Assembly (NCBI GenBank): GCA_005808865.1
Contig: SYKU01000029.1
Coordinates: 1-55,421 of the forward strand
Length of the DNA: 55,421 nt
Origin: Acidobacteriota bacterium
Lineage (GTDB): Bacteria > Acidobacteriota > Terriglobia > Bryobacterales > Bryobacteraceae
Direction of reading: 5' to 3'
In this document: positions 8,496 through 17,084 of the stretch, in pieces
Layout of the letters: each line of letters begins with the position of its first letter
Numbering within the stretch: position 1 is the stretch's first letter
Notes under the pieces: model-generated
The model's database searches: none
The model's input: the letters and a program-made list of their open reading frames with translations, nothing else
What the model was told of the DNA's origin: nothing
Program-made: the position numbers and the translations under genes

Positions 8496-9479
8496 ATGAC
8501 CTTAGCCAGAATTGCCTTTCTGATTGTAACCGGCGTGAGTGGCTTGCTCGGGCAAAAACCATATATGGCGGTGGTGGAGAAGAAAGCCGGAATGCTCGCC
8601 TTCTATAGCGAGGAAGGAAAACGTCTCAGTGAAGTCAAGGTCGGCGCCAATCCGCACGAGATGGCCTTTTCGCTGGACCGGAAGCTGCTCTACGTAACCG
8701 ATAACGGCTTGGTGTGGATGACCGACAAAGGCGAGGGCGACAAGACCATCTCTATTATTGATGTCGCGGCCCGCAAGAAAGCCAACGTGATCGATCTCGG
8801 CAACTATCGCCGTCCGCACGGCATGCTGGTGCATCCCAAAACCGGTAAACTGGTTGTCACCATCGAGAACCCTTACGGGTTGTTGCTCGTTGATCCCGCC
8901 GCACGCAAGGTCGATCGGAAATACGACACCAAGGGCGAGAGCCCGCATATGGTTCTATTCGGACCGCGCGCCGAAACCGCCTTTGTCAGCAACTCAAACT
9001 CCGGCACCGTCGCCATCGTGAACCTTTCATCGGGCGACGTGGAAAAGATTCTCAACACCGGCAAGAACCCGCAGGGAGGCGTGATGACCCGTGATGGCAA
9101 GACGATCTTCCTCACCAACACCGCCAGCAACAAAATCTCCGTCATTGATACGGCAAAGCGCGAGGTTGTGGACGAAATCCAAACCGGCAACGGACCGGCG
9201 CGCATCCTGCTGACTCCTGACGAAAGCACTTTGGTTTATAACCTCCAGCTCGGCGAGGGAGTTGGTTTCGCCGACGTCAAGACGCGAAAGCAAACGGGCG
9301 AAGTCCGGATTCCGGGGCGGCCCCTGTCGCTTTCCTGTTCCCGCAACGGACAGATTGCTTTCCTCGGCCTGCAGGATGCCGACAAGATCGCCGTGGTTTC
9401 GGTGCCCGGCCGCAAGGTGTTGCGGGTCATCACGACCCCGGCGGGAGCGGGTCCCGACACCATCATGCATCTGGACTAG
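8496..9479 (+). CDS. YVTN-type beta-propeller protein
   Basis: 327 residues from ATG 8496, with GGAG eight bases upstream; a TTG at 8484 also opens the frame but overlaps the ribosome binding site. Signal peptide MTLARIAFLIVTGVSGLLG. Repeated blades are visible (GANPHEMAFSLDRKLLYVTD, NYRRPHGMLVHPKTGKLVVT, GKNPQGGVMTRDGKTIFLTN, GNGPARILLTPDESTLVYN), as in seven-bladed YVTN/lactonase-like propellers. The typical role is a periplasmic or surface binding scaffold; a lactonase activity cannot be excluded. It lies 24 bases after the NTF2-like gene and 2 bases before the methyltransferase, so it is co-transcribed. Confidence 0.88.
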   Translation: MTLARIAFLIVTGVSGLLGQKPYMAVVEKKAGMLAFYSEEGKRLSEVKVGANPHEMAFSLDRKLLYVTDNGLVWMTDKGEGDKTISIIDVAARKKANVIDLGNYRRPHGMLVHPKTGKLVVTIENPYGLLLVDPAARKVDRKYDTKGESPHMVLFGPRAETAFVSNSNSGTVAIVNLSSGDVEKILNTGKNPQGGVMTRDGKTIFLTNTASNKISVIDTAKREVVDEIQTGNGPARILLTPDESTLVYNLQLGEGVGFADVKTRKQTGEVRIPGRPLSLSCSRNGQIAFLGLQDADKIAVVSVPGRKVLRVITTPAGAGPDTIMHLD

Positions 9480-9481
9480 CC

Positions 9482-10162
9482 ATGACTCGAATGACGGCGC
9501 TGCTTCTACTCGCGGCTTGGGTCGAAGAGGTGTCCGCGCAGGTGGCGTTCAAAGCCAACCAGGAGTACCGCACCGCCCAGGCCCGGGAGCGGGCGGTGAC
9601 CGAGATGCTACATCCGGTGCGCCCCCAGGTGGAGCGCACCGCTGACCTCGTGCGGTCCCTCAGTGTAAAGCCAGGCAGCGTCGTGGCCGACATTGGCAGC
9701 GGAGCCGGTTACCTCATTCCTTATCTGCTAGCCGAGGTCGGACCCGCCGGCTCGGTCATTGCCGTGGATATCCACGCGGACTTTGTAGCAGTGATTTCCC
9801 GCACGATTGCCGGCCAGGGATGGAACAATGTGCGCGCCGTGCGCGCAACCGAGCGCGACCCACGCCTGACCGGCGCCAGCGTTGATACGGCAATCATGCT
9901 TGATACTTATCATCATCTGAATTACCCGCTGGACGTCCTGGATAAGCTCTGCGCCGCGCTAAAGCCTGGCGGGCGCATGTACGTAGTCGACTACTACCGC
10001 AGCCGGAAACATCCCGGAGCCAGCGATGCCGACCTGCGTTCGCATATTCGCCTCGATCGCGCCGAGGTCATCCGGGAAGTGGAGGCAAAACCGTTCCGTC
10101 TCATCCGCGGTTGGGATCACCTGCCCCATGAATATGTACTCGAATTCGTTCGCCGCGACTGA
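9482..10162 (+). CDS. Class I SAM-dependent methyltransferase with a signal-like N-terminus
   Basis: 226 residues from ATG 9482. The Rossmann methyltransferase motif I is VVADIGSGAGYLIPYL, motif II is VIAVDIHADF, and the later LKPGGRMYVVDYY is the usual post-motif block. MTRMTALLLLAAWVEEVSAQ at the N-terminus looks like a signal peptide. That is odd for an enzyme needing cytosolic SAM, but related acidobacterial proteins share it as far as I recall. The substrate is unknown. It sits inside the operon, 2 bases after the propeller and 40 bases before the receptor gene. Confidence 0.85.
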   Translation: MTRMTALLLLAAWVEEVSAQVAFKANQEYRTAQARERAVTEMLHPVRPQVERTADLVRSLSVKPGSVVADIGSGAGYLIPYLLAEVGPAGSVIAVDIHADFVAVISRTIAGQGWNNVRAVRATERDPRLTGASVDTAIMLDTYHHLNYPLDVLDKLCAALKPGGRMYVVDYYRSRKHPGASDADLRSHIRLDRAEVIREVEAKPFRLIRGWDHLPHEYVLEFVRRD

Positions 10163-10202
10163 CTCTGGAGGGATGAGAAACCCTAATTAAAGGAGACGCC
10201 GT

Positions 10203-13200
10203 ATGTTTGAAACCACACCGCGGCTTGGTGCCGCACTCTTGGCTGCAGCCCTATGCTGCCCATTTTCCACCGCGCTTGAGGCGCAGGTAACTAGCGGCAC
10301 CATGAACGTGGCGGTTCAAGACCCCTCCGGCGCCGGCATCGAAGGCGCCACCATCAGGATTCGCCACGTTTCGAGCGGCCAGGAACGGTCGGGCGCTACC
10401 GGCGCCGCCGGCACATTCCGGGCGGCATTCATGCCGGTGGGAGAATATTCCATCAGGGTGGAATCCTCCGGCTTTAAATCCAAGACCATCGCTGGCATTG
10501 TCCTTCAGGTCGACCAAAACACGACGCTCCCGGTCACCCTCGAAATCGGCTCGGTGCAGGAGGTCGTCGAGATCAGCGCGACGACGCCTCTGCTGGAATC
10601 CAATACCTCCTCGATCGGGCAGGTCATCGACAACAAGAGAATCGTAGACTTGCCGCTCAGCGGCCGCAATCCTTTCGCCCTCGGATTGCTGGCCGGCAAC
10701 ACCGTGCCCGTATTCGGCCTCGGCACCAACCTGCCGTTCGTCGGCGGCGGCGGACGCGCCTCATCGAACGAGATCATGATTGACGGACTCGAGAACAACA
10801 CCACCCAGAACGGCAACAACATCGGACGCGCCGGGGCCGCCTATGTTCCTTCCGTCGACGCAGTTCAGGAGTTCAAAGTTCTTACGAACAACTTCTCGGC
10901 CGAGTTTGGCGCATCGGCTGGAATGGTGATGAACGTCACCATGAAGTCGGGTTCCAACGAAATTCATGGCGGCGTTTTCGAGTTCGTGCGCAACGACAAG
11001 TTCGATGCCAACAATTTCTTCAGCAACAAGGCCGGGCGGAAGAAGGCTGCGTTCCGGCAGAATCAGTTCGGCGGCACCCTCGGCGGACCCATTGTGAAGA
11101 ACCGGCTCTTCTATTTCGGCAGCTACGAGGCCACCATTCAGCGCACCGCTGCTTCGTCTTCCATCTCAGACCTTCCACCGCAGAGCTACCGCGCCGGGAA
11201 CTTCGCCTCTTACCGCCAGACTATCTTCGATCCGAGGGCGCGCGTCATCGGCCCGGCTGGTGCGGTGATCAGCACGCCGTTCCCCGGAAACCTCATTCCC
11301 TCCGCGCAACTAAACAAGGCTGCTACCGCCATCATGGCCGAACTCCCGGCCCCCAATTTCGGCGCTCCTAACGCTGAGTCGCAGAACTACTTTCTCCAGG
11401 TTCCGCGAGGCTTCGACGTGAGGAAATATGACGTGAAGGGCGACTACGTGCTCGGCCCCAAGAATGCTTTGTTCGGGCGATATTCCCGCAACGATCAATC
11501 GATTCCCAATCCCGGCCGCTTCGGGGCGGACCACCCTCTAGGCGCCGGCAACGTTCAGATTCTCGATTCCCGGCAGTTGGTGTTAAACGACACTCACGTA
11601 TTCAGCCCGAGCGCGGTCAACGAGTTCCGGTTTGGCTACACCCACTACGACGGCAGCATCATCGGGCTCAAGGCGAAAGAAGGGGCGGACCTGGCCAAAC
11701 GGGCAGGACTCGCGTTGTTCGAACTCCCGTTTGAGACCTTCACCGGTCTCACGTTCCCGTTCTCCGGCGGCTCCCAAGGCGCCGCGCAGTTCAGCAACAT
11801 AGGCGGAGGTGGTAACTCCACGCCCAGTTTCGAGGATCGCTTCCAATGGGCGGATAATCTCAACATCATCCGTGGAAATCACACGCTCAAGATCGGCACG
11901 GACCTGCGCCGGCTCCGCATCGATGTCCTGCGGGCAGGAGGCGGATCGTTCATCTTCGGATCGACTTTTACGGCCAGTTCTAATGTTTCCGGATCGGGGG
12001 CGCCTTTTGCCGACTTCATGCTCGGATTCCCAACAGGCATCAGCGCCGCCAACAATATGCTGCAGTTCGGCCGGGCGCGGGAAATCTACTCGGGAACCTA
12101 TTTTCAGGACGATTGGAAGGTGTCGCGCAAACTGTCGTTGAACCTGGGCATCCGCTACGACTTGTTCAGCCAGCCGGTTGAAGCCAGTAACCTCGGCAGT
12201 ATGTTCAATCCGCGTACCGGGGTTTTCGTCCGGCCCAACGAAGACGGCTTCTCACGTGCGCTGGTCAAGGGCGATCACAACAACATCGCTCCCCGCGCCG
12301 GCTTCTCTTATCAAGTGACACCCAAGCTCGTGGTCCGCGGCGGCTACGGCGCGTTCTTCGGCATGCGGGAACGCAACACCGAAACCACACAGTTTTCCAT
12401 GAACCCGCCGAATCGCGCCCTCTTCGGAGCCCCGATCGTGACTCCTCAGACCCTGGCCCCTCCCTTCACGATTAACGATCCCATCAGAGCTCAAGCGTCG
12501 GATCATAAGCTTTCCGGCTTCACTGCGGCGCGTCCGTTTCAGGCCGACTTCCGCTTTACCAATTTCGACAATTCCAATATGCCGGTGTTGCATCAGTCCA
12601 ACATCAGCATCCAATACGAACCGGTCGGCAACTGGCTTCTGGCAATGACGGTGACCAAGGCCCTGGGCAGGGATCTGGCCAGCGGCTGGTTCAATCGAAA
12701 CTCCCTGCCCTTCCAGGCAGCCTTGGATGGCCGGAATCGGCAAACCGACCGGCCGTTCCCCCATGTCAATGGCTGGACCATCGAATCCGGTTCCTGGGGC
12801 GCTTCCGACTACAGCTCCGTCAGCTTCAAGCTGGAGAGGCGCTTTGCCAAGGGCTTCACCGTGCTGGCAAACTATACGGTCGCAAAGAACATTGAGAACC
12901 TTGGATCCGGCGTTTGCAACTTCTCCCAATACACCACCACGATTATGCTCGATAATTACAGTCCTCAGCGGGAGAAGACCGTTGCTCCGCTTGATGTTCC
13001 CCAGGTTCTGAATTTCAGCTACCTATATGAGTTGCCCTGGGGTGTCGGAAAGCGATGGCTGAACCAGGGAATCCTGGCGCGAGCTCTTGGGAACTGGCAG
13101 GTGAACGGCATCACCACACTCCGCAGCGGCTTTCCGGGAGAAGTCTTGACGAATGTGCAGCCGCCGGTGTTCAGCAATTTCAACGTTCCCGATCGTGTCT

Positions 13201-13592
13201 CGGGCGTTGACATGTACCTGAGGCGCGGTCCCGATGGCTACCTCAACCCGGCAGCGTTTCGAGTGCCTGGGACAGCGCTCAGCGTGAGCGGCAGTCCCGT
13301 TCAGATGTACGGTAATTCCGCGCGGGGACCGGTTCGCGGCCCGGGATCGATCAACAGCGATTTTTCCGTCTTCAAGGATCTGGCGGTTTCCGAGCGCATG
13401 CGGGCGCAGTTCCGGTTCGAGTTCTTCAACCTCACCAACACGCCGACGTTCTTCCTCGGCGCACCCAGCAGTTCTCCGATGACCTGCCGGGGCGTCTCGG
13501 GCGCGCCCTGCGGCAATACGGACTTCGGTACACTCAACAGCGGTACCGCCACGGGACGGCAAATCCAGTTCGGCGCGAAGCTTCGTTTCTGA
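10203..13592 (+). CDS. TonB-dependent receptor (Oar-like) closing the DUF1549/DUF1501 operon
   Basis: 1129 residues, ATG at 10203, with AAAGGAGA eight bases upstream. The signal peptide ends near STALEAQ. A carboxypeptidase-regulatory-like domain follows (NVAVQDPSGAGIEGATIRI), then the plug (LLESNTSSIGQVIDNKRIVD, EIMIDGLENNTT, EFKVLTNNFSAEFGASAGM), then a long beta-barrel ending in IQFGAKLRF. The plug and barrel are complete. Position at the end of a six-gene operon suggests that it imports or exports the material processed by the cytochrome/DUF1549, DUF1501 and propeller proteins. That link is inference. No adjacent TonB, ExbB or ExbD gene is present. Confidence 0.93.
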   Translation: MFETTPRLGAALLAAALCCPFSTALEAQVTSGTMNVAVQDPSGAGIEGATIRIRHVSSGQERSGATGAAGTFRAAFMPVGEYSIRVESSGFKSKTIAGIVLQVDQNTTLPVTLEIGSVQEVVEISATTPLLESNTSSIGQVIDNKRIVDLPLSGRNPFALGLLAGNTVPVFGLGTNLPFVGGGGRASSNEIMIDGLENNTTQNGNNIGRAGAAYVPSVDAVQEFKVLTNNFSAEFGASAGMVMNVTMKSGSNEIHGGVFEFVRNDKFDANNFFSNKAGRKKAAFRQNQFGGTLGGPIVKNRLFYFGSYEATIQRTAASSSISDLPPQSYRAGNFASYRQTIFDPRARVIGPAGAVISTPFPGNLIPSAQLNKAATAIMAELPAPNFGAPNAESQNYFLQVPRGFDVRKYDVKGDYVLGPKNALFGRYSRNDQSIPNPGRFGADHPLGAGNVQILDSRQLVLNDTHVFSPSAVNEFRFGYTHYDGSIIGLKAKEGADLAKRAGLALFELPFETFTGLTFPFSGGSQGAAQFSNIGGGGNSTPSFEDRFQWADNLNIIRGNHTLKIGTDLRRLRIDVLRAGGGSFIFGSTFTASSNVSGSGAPFADFMLGFPTGISAANNMLQFGRAREIYSGTYFQDDWKVSRKLSLNLGIRYDLFSQPVEASNLGSMFNPRTGVFVRPNEDGFSRALVKGDHNNIAPRAGFSYQVTPKLVVRGGYGAFFGMRERNTETTQFSMNPPNRALFGAPIVTPQTLAPPFTINDPIRAQASDHKLSGFTAARPFQADFRFTNFDNSNMPVLHQSNISIQYEPVGNWLLAMTVTKALGRDLASGWFNRNSLPFQAALDGRNRQTDRPFPHVNGWTIESGSWGASDYSSVSFKLERRFAKGFTVLANYTVAKNIENLGSGVCNFSQYTTTIMLDNYSPQREKTVAPLDVPQVLNFSYLYELPWGVGKRWLNQGILARALGNWQVNGITTLRSGFPGEVLTNVQPPVFSNFNVPDRVSGVDMYLRRGPDGYLNPAAFRVPGTALSVSGSPVQMYGNSARGPVRGPGSINSDFSVFKDLAVSERMRAQFRFEFFNLTNTPTFFLGAPSSSPMTCRGVSGAPCGNTDFGTLNSGTATGRQIQFGAKLRF

Positions 13593-13938
13593 GTAGTTCG
13601 GCGGAAGCGCCCATACGCATACCGGGTCAAGGCTTGGGCGCCGGAGCCGCCCCGATTGAGGCGAGTGGCGACTTCGAAGCACTTCTGTGCGGCTAAGGCC
13701 GGGGAGAAGATGATACGACCATTCCGACGGCGCGATCTCGATGGCCTGTTCGACCAGTGGCAAAGGGAGGAGTCGTTCCGGAAAATCTCGTCGGACCACC
13801 GGGAGGGAAGCTGCGATAGTCGGCGAACCAGACAAGGTCGGTAGCGAACGACGTGAAGTAGACGATGCGAGTTTTGGAGATAGCGGATAAATACGGATTT
13901 GTTGCAACGGCGGGACGGCCTGCTCGTAGTCTGGAGCG
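13593..13938. other. Intergenic stretch with no recognised gene
   Basis: About 345 bases between the receptor and an IS6-like remnant. Open frames on both strands are short and show no family signature. A minus-strand frame around 13700-13860 reads like protein (for example RRDFPERLLPLPLVEQAIE) but I cannot place it. It may be a decayed coding fragment. Confidence 0.4.
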
Positions 13939-14275
13939 ATGGTGAAGAAGCCCGCTCGACCGGCGATTTTCAAAGGGCGGGAGACCGAACCCGAGTTCAC
14001 CCTGTGGGCGGTTCGTTGGTGCCGGCGGTATTCGCTTTCCCTGCGCGATGTCGAGGAACTGTTGGTGGATCGCGGCTTGGAGGCCGGCCACACCACCATC
14101 TGGCCCTTGGGTTCAGCACTACGGTACAGAACCGGACCAGCGGCTGCGCAGCCATCTCAAGCCGACCCACAAATCGTGGCGGGGCGATGTGGGCGATGTG
14201 ACCTACATCCGCGTGAGCGGGCGGTGGTGCTACCTTATATCGAGGCTGAACTACTACTACCGCGCCGCTGCCTGA
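13939..14275 (+). pseudogene. IS6-family-like transposase remnant, frameshifted and truncated
   Basis: The first frame (from ATG 13939) encodes FKGRETEPEFTLWAVRWCRR and YSLSLRDVEELLVDRGLEAG then HTTIW, matching the N-terminal half of IS6-type DDE transposases. A single extra base near 14107 shifts the frame. The continuation WVQHYGTEPDQRLRSHLKPT and TYIRVSGRWCYL lies in another frame and again fits the family, just before the first catalytic Asp region. A second shift after WCYL and an early stop remove the rest. No terminal inverted repeats were recognised. The element is dead, and its inactivation is directly visible. Confidence 0.8.
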
Positions 14276-14437
14276 CCCCGCGTAGTCATGACCGCAGCCA
14301 CGCTGGCATCAGTCATGAACGGCTGGCACGCCGGAGGCATGCCCCGTGTCCACACTCTTGGCGTCTCCTGCTTGATCCGCGGAGTTTCCGTGGCACTCGC
14401 CGGCTCAAGTTCGGAAGTTTCGGACGCAGATGCTACC

Positions 14438-14485
14438 CTTGGTTGGCCTTGGGATTCAGCGGATCGGGTTTCCGGCCATACGAGG
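14438..14485. repeat. Dispersed non-coding repeat, copy 2
   Basis: Near-identical to 369-416 (see that entry). Here it lies between the IS6-like remnant and the terminator of the PEP-CTERM gene. The flanking sequence 14276-14563 contains no gene that I recognise. Confidence 0.7.
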
Positions 14486-14563
14486 AGGAAGAGGAGGGTT
14501 TTCATGCGGACGCCTCGATAGCATTTCACCGTGCGGGGCGGAGGTCGTCTCAGTGGTGGAGGC

Positions 14564-14598
14564 AAGAAAAAACCCACTGGTCTTGAGGGACCAGTGGG
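14564..14598 (-). terminator. Intrinsic terminator of the PEP-CTERM gene
   Basis: A perfect 10-bp stem pairs 14573-14582 (CCCACTGGTC) with 14589-14598 across a 6-base loop. On the minus strand it is followed by TTTTTT and then CTT. It lies 35 bases beyond the stop codon of the minus-strand PEP-CTERM gene, the right distance and orientation for rho-independent termination. Confidence 0.88.
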
Positions 14599-14633
14599 CC
14601 GAGGAGGTTGAGCGCCGGTTGCGCGCGGCCGGT

Positions 14634-15335
14634 CTACCGGCGGCGGCGCCGGAGGCGCAGGGAGCCGATGGCCATGAGGCCTCCACCGAGGAGGGTCCAA
14701 GCGCCGGGTTCGGGAACGACGCCGCCGGCGTTTGTTTCAACATGCACGTTGTCGATTCCCCACGACTCGTCAAAGCCGCTCTGCCACCCCGCTCCACTGG
14801 CGAAGAAGCGAATGGTAGCGGTACCAGAGGAATGGGAGAGACCTGTGAGGGCAATGCGAAAGCCGGAGTCCCCCCAAAGGTTTAGCCCGTGGTCAGCCAG
14901 CAGGCCAGGCGTCAATTCGATCACCGCTGGTCCAACGACGACGTTGGGATTGCTGAAGCCGTCAACATTCCTGAAGTCGGCCTGGAACACGAGGGCGCCG
15001 TCCACCTCGACATTGAAAAGGTCAGGGTTGCAGCAACCGGCATGGCCATCCCAGGAGTCCCAGGCGATCATGTCGAGGTGCAGGTTCAGCAGTGTGTGGG
15101 CTCCCAGCCCCGCCAGACTCAAGACAGACGCGGCAGCCGGATTGCCCGCGGAGTCGTTGCGCAAATGGTCTGAACCAAACCCGAGGCCTGAAAACCCACC
15201 AGTAGCTTGAACACTACCTGCGCCCGAGAACGCCGCAGGAAGTCCTGCTTCAAAATCGGTCGTGAAAACCGTGATACCGAACGCGCTCGAAACCAACAGC
15301 AACAGGCTGGTCAGCGCCAAGACTACATTTCTCAT
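14634..15335 (-). CDS. PEP-CTERM sorting domain protein
   Basis: 233 residues from the ATG at 15333-15335, which has GGAGGG nine bases upstream; a longer frame to 15392 lacks a ribosome binding site. Signal peptide MRNVVLALTSLLLLVSSAFG. The mature domain is a secreted beta-rich sequence without a recognised enzyme motif. The C-terminus is a textbook PEP-CTERM tripartite signal: VPEPGAW, a hydrophobic span (TLLGGGLMAIGSL) and an Arg cluster (RLRRRRR). Such proteins are processed by an exosortase and usually accompany exopolysaccharide production. No exosortase gene is in the window. The gene stands alone with its own terminator. Confidence 0.93.
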   Translation of the reverse strand: MRNVVLALTSLLLLVSSAFGITVFTTDFEAGLPAAFSGAGSVQATGGFSGLGFGSDHLRNDSAGNPAAASVLSLAGLGAHTLLNLHLDMIAWDSWDGHAGCCNPDLFNVEVDGALVFQADFRNVDGFSNPNVVVGPAVIELTPGLLADHGLNLWGDSGFRIALTGLSHSSGTATIRFFASGAGWQSGFDESWGIDNVHVETNAGGVVPEPGAWTLLGGGLMAIGSLRLRRRRR

Positions 15336-15641
15336 AGATAGGTCACCCTCCGAGTAAAGTCTGCATGGCCACCAAGACACAAGGCCACACAAGTCAAGGG
15401 TATCCTACGGCAATCTGATTCACAGGGCAAATCATGGAGCGCTGCGGGAAACGGCCCTCGATGTGCACTAGTACTTCCACGGCAGTTGGCGGGGACGCAG
15501 CATTTCGGGGGACGGAGCCTGAGGCGGATCTGACGACGCCGGGGGGGTGAGGGTACCAGCGTACCTCGTAGGGCCCAGGAACTCGATCTATCTGAAACAG
15601 CGGGAGATGATCCCTGGCGTCGTCGATAATGAGACGACCCG
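15336..15641. other. Intergenic stretch upstream of the PEP-CTERM gene
   Basis: About 300 bases with no supported gene. It should contain the promoter of the PEP-CTERM gene on the minus strand, but no convincing -35/-10 pair was found. The right end abuts a transposase remnant on the plus strand. Confidence 0.4.
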
Positions 15642-16156
15642 ATGTCAAAGTGCCTGGACCCGTTCCGCTTCCCGCTGATCTCCCCGGCGGGCTGGATGAA
15701 CCAGCGCAAGGAGCATTTTCATATAAAGTAGGTTCGCAGTCTGATTGCCGGCAATAGTCGATGAACTTCGGAGCAGCCTCAATTGATATGAAAATGCTCT
15801 AAGTACTTGCGCGAGGAAAATCGAGTGCTCCGGGAACAACTCGGCGGCAAGCGACCTCGCTTGAACGACGATCAGCGCCGCCGGTTGGCCGCCAAGGCCA
15901 AGGGGCTGGGGCGGACCACCCTGGCGGAAGTGGCTACTATCGTGACACCGGAGACCCTGCTGTCCTGGCGCCGCCAGTTGATCGCTCAGCAGTACGACGG
16001 CAGAAAACGCGGTTCTGCCGGCCGCGGACCGCCGGCGAACTCGAAGCCCTGGTCTCGGCCTCCGACGGGGAAGATTTCAGTCGGCCGGACGCATATACAT
16101 CACATCCGTGCGACTTCGTTCTGGCCGCCAAGATTGCCCGCGAGTCTTCCCGGTAG
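15642..16156 (+). pseudogene. Integrase-type transposase remnant, interrupted and frameshifted
   Basis: ATG 15642 begins a frame that includes the segment PLISPAGWMNQRKEHFHIK and stops at TAG 15729-15731. The same frame resumes after an insertion as KYLREENRVLREQLGGKR, then LNDDQRRRLAAKAKGLG and EVATIVTPETLLSWRRQLIA. I recognise these as the N-terminal helix-turn-helix part of an IS481/IS3-like integrase family common in Solibacter-type genomes. Near 16010 the frame shifts (the continuation RPRTAGELEALV is in another frame), and a stop at about 16156 ends it before the DDE core. The inserted piece is described at 15711-15800. The family name is from memory. Confidence 0.7.
15711..15800. repeat. 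Inverted-repeat insert inside the transposase remnant
   Basis: GAGCATTTTCATAT (15711-15724) and its exact complement (15786-15799) flank about 60 bases that contain a 12-bp palindrome, ATTGCCGGCAAT. Two readings fit. In the first, a miniature element of 90 bp has target repeat AAG (15708-15710 and 15801-15803). In the second, a 75-bp in-frame insertion between two AAGTA copies (15726-15730 and 15801-15805) carries an inverted copy of adjacent sequence. Removing either restores the reading frame. Confidence 0.6.
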
Positions 16157-16187
16157 ACCAGGTCAGCTCGTCACTCACCCCGGCCGG

Positions 16188-17051
16188 TTAACGATCGAGG
16201 AACTTGTACAGTTCCTGCGTGGCTGGGTCGTCGGGCTTGCCGAGGTCGTCATTCAAGCGGCTGTGGTTGCTGTCACCCTTTCCGTACACCTTGACCGGGA
16301 TCTCCGCCGCCATCAGCACGGCCCCAAGACGCTCCGCCTGGGCTCGCGTGTCCGGATTGCCGGAGAAATACAGGAGGAGGAACGGAGGGATCCCCTTGCC
16401 CTTCGCCACGTGAGTCACGGCCGAGAAATCGACGTGCTTCTCTGGGTCGTTTCCGAATTTCTGGCGATGGCCGAAGGTGAACATCTTGCCGCCGTAGAGC
16501 GCCTGCCGGTGCTCCGCCGTCAGAATGATCTTGGGAATGTCGTAAGTGTCGCCGTCCACCGGGACACAGCCCTTGAGCACGTCGAACGGCACGCCTTCCT
16601 TCTTCAGGTAGCGCTCGTCGGTCGAGAGCAGCGCCGCCACCTGAGCGCCGGAGGAGTGCCCACCCACGAAGATCCGCCTCGGGTCGCCCCCATGCTTGGC
16701 GATGTTCCGGTACACCCAGCCGAGCGACTTCGCGACATCGCCCAGCAACTCGGCCATGCCCACCTCCGGCAAAAGCCGGTGGTTTGTCGAGACAAAAACG
16801 AATCCGCGCTCCGCGAGCACCTTGGGCTTCAGCGCGACACGGCTCTTGTCCCCGGTCTGCCAACCGCCCCCGTGGATCCAGAACATGACGGGCAAGCTCC
16901 TCCCGGCCGGTTTCTCCGGCGTGTAGATGTCGAGAACGTGGCGCTTGTGGCCGTTCTCCACGTAGGGAATGTCAGGCGCCAGCTTCTGGGCCAGGGCGGC
17001 GCCGGAGAAGAGCAACGGGAAAACGAGGACGAAGACAGACCTGCGATTCAT
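16188..17051 (-). CDS. Secreted alpha/beta-hydrolase, carbohydrate-esterase/lipase type
   Basis: 287 residues from ATG 17049-17051, with signal peptide [21 protein letters not shown]. The oxyanion-hole motif HGGGW (60-64) and nucleophile elbow GHSSG (Ser133) are clear. The remaining triad is probably Asp234 (GNPDTRAQ) and His263 (SNHSRL). This layout fits the BD-FAE/hormone-sensitive-lipase-like esterases that remove acyl groups from sugars or short-chain esters. The mature enzyme is periplasmic or secreted. A TATAAT hexamer lies 28 bases upstream. The gene is transcribed alone between two regions of decayed genes and appears intact. Confidence 0.9.
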   Translation of the reverse strand: MNRRSVFVLVFPLLFSGAALAQKLAPDIPYVENGHKRHVLDIYTPEKPAGRSLPVMFWIHGGGWQTGDKSRVALKPKVLAERGFVFVSTNHRLLPEVGMAELLGDVAKSLGWVYRNIAKHGGDPRRIFVGGHSSGAQVAALLSTDERYLKKEGVPFDVLKGCVPVDGDTYDIPKIILTAEHRQALYGGKMFTFGHRQKFGNDPEKHVDFSAVTHVAKGKGIPPFLLLYFSGNPDTRAQAERLGAVLMAAEIPVKVYGKGDSNHSRLNDDLGKPDDPATQELYKFLDR

Positions 17052-17078
17052 GGCATGGAACCTTGTCGGCGACCCTCG

Positions 17079-17084
17079 ATTATA
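17079..17084 (-). promoter_or_regulatory. Possible -10 element of the hydrolase gene
   Basis: The minus strand reads TATAAT here, an exact -10 consensus, about 28 bases before the start codon at 17051. No good -35 hexamer lies 17 bases further upstream, so the promoter call is weak. Confidence 0.35.
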
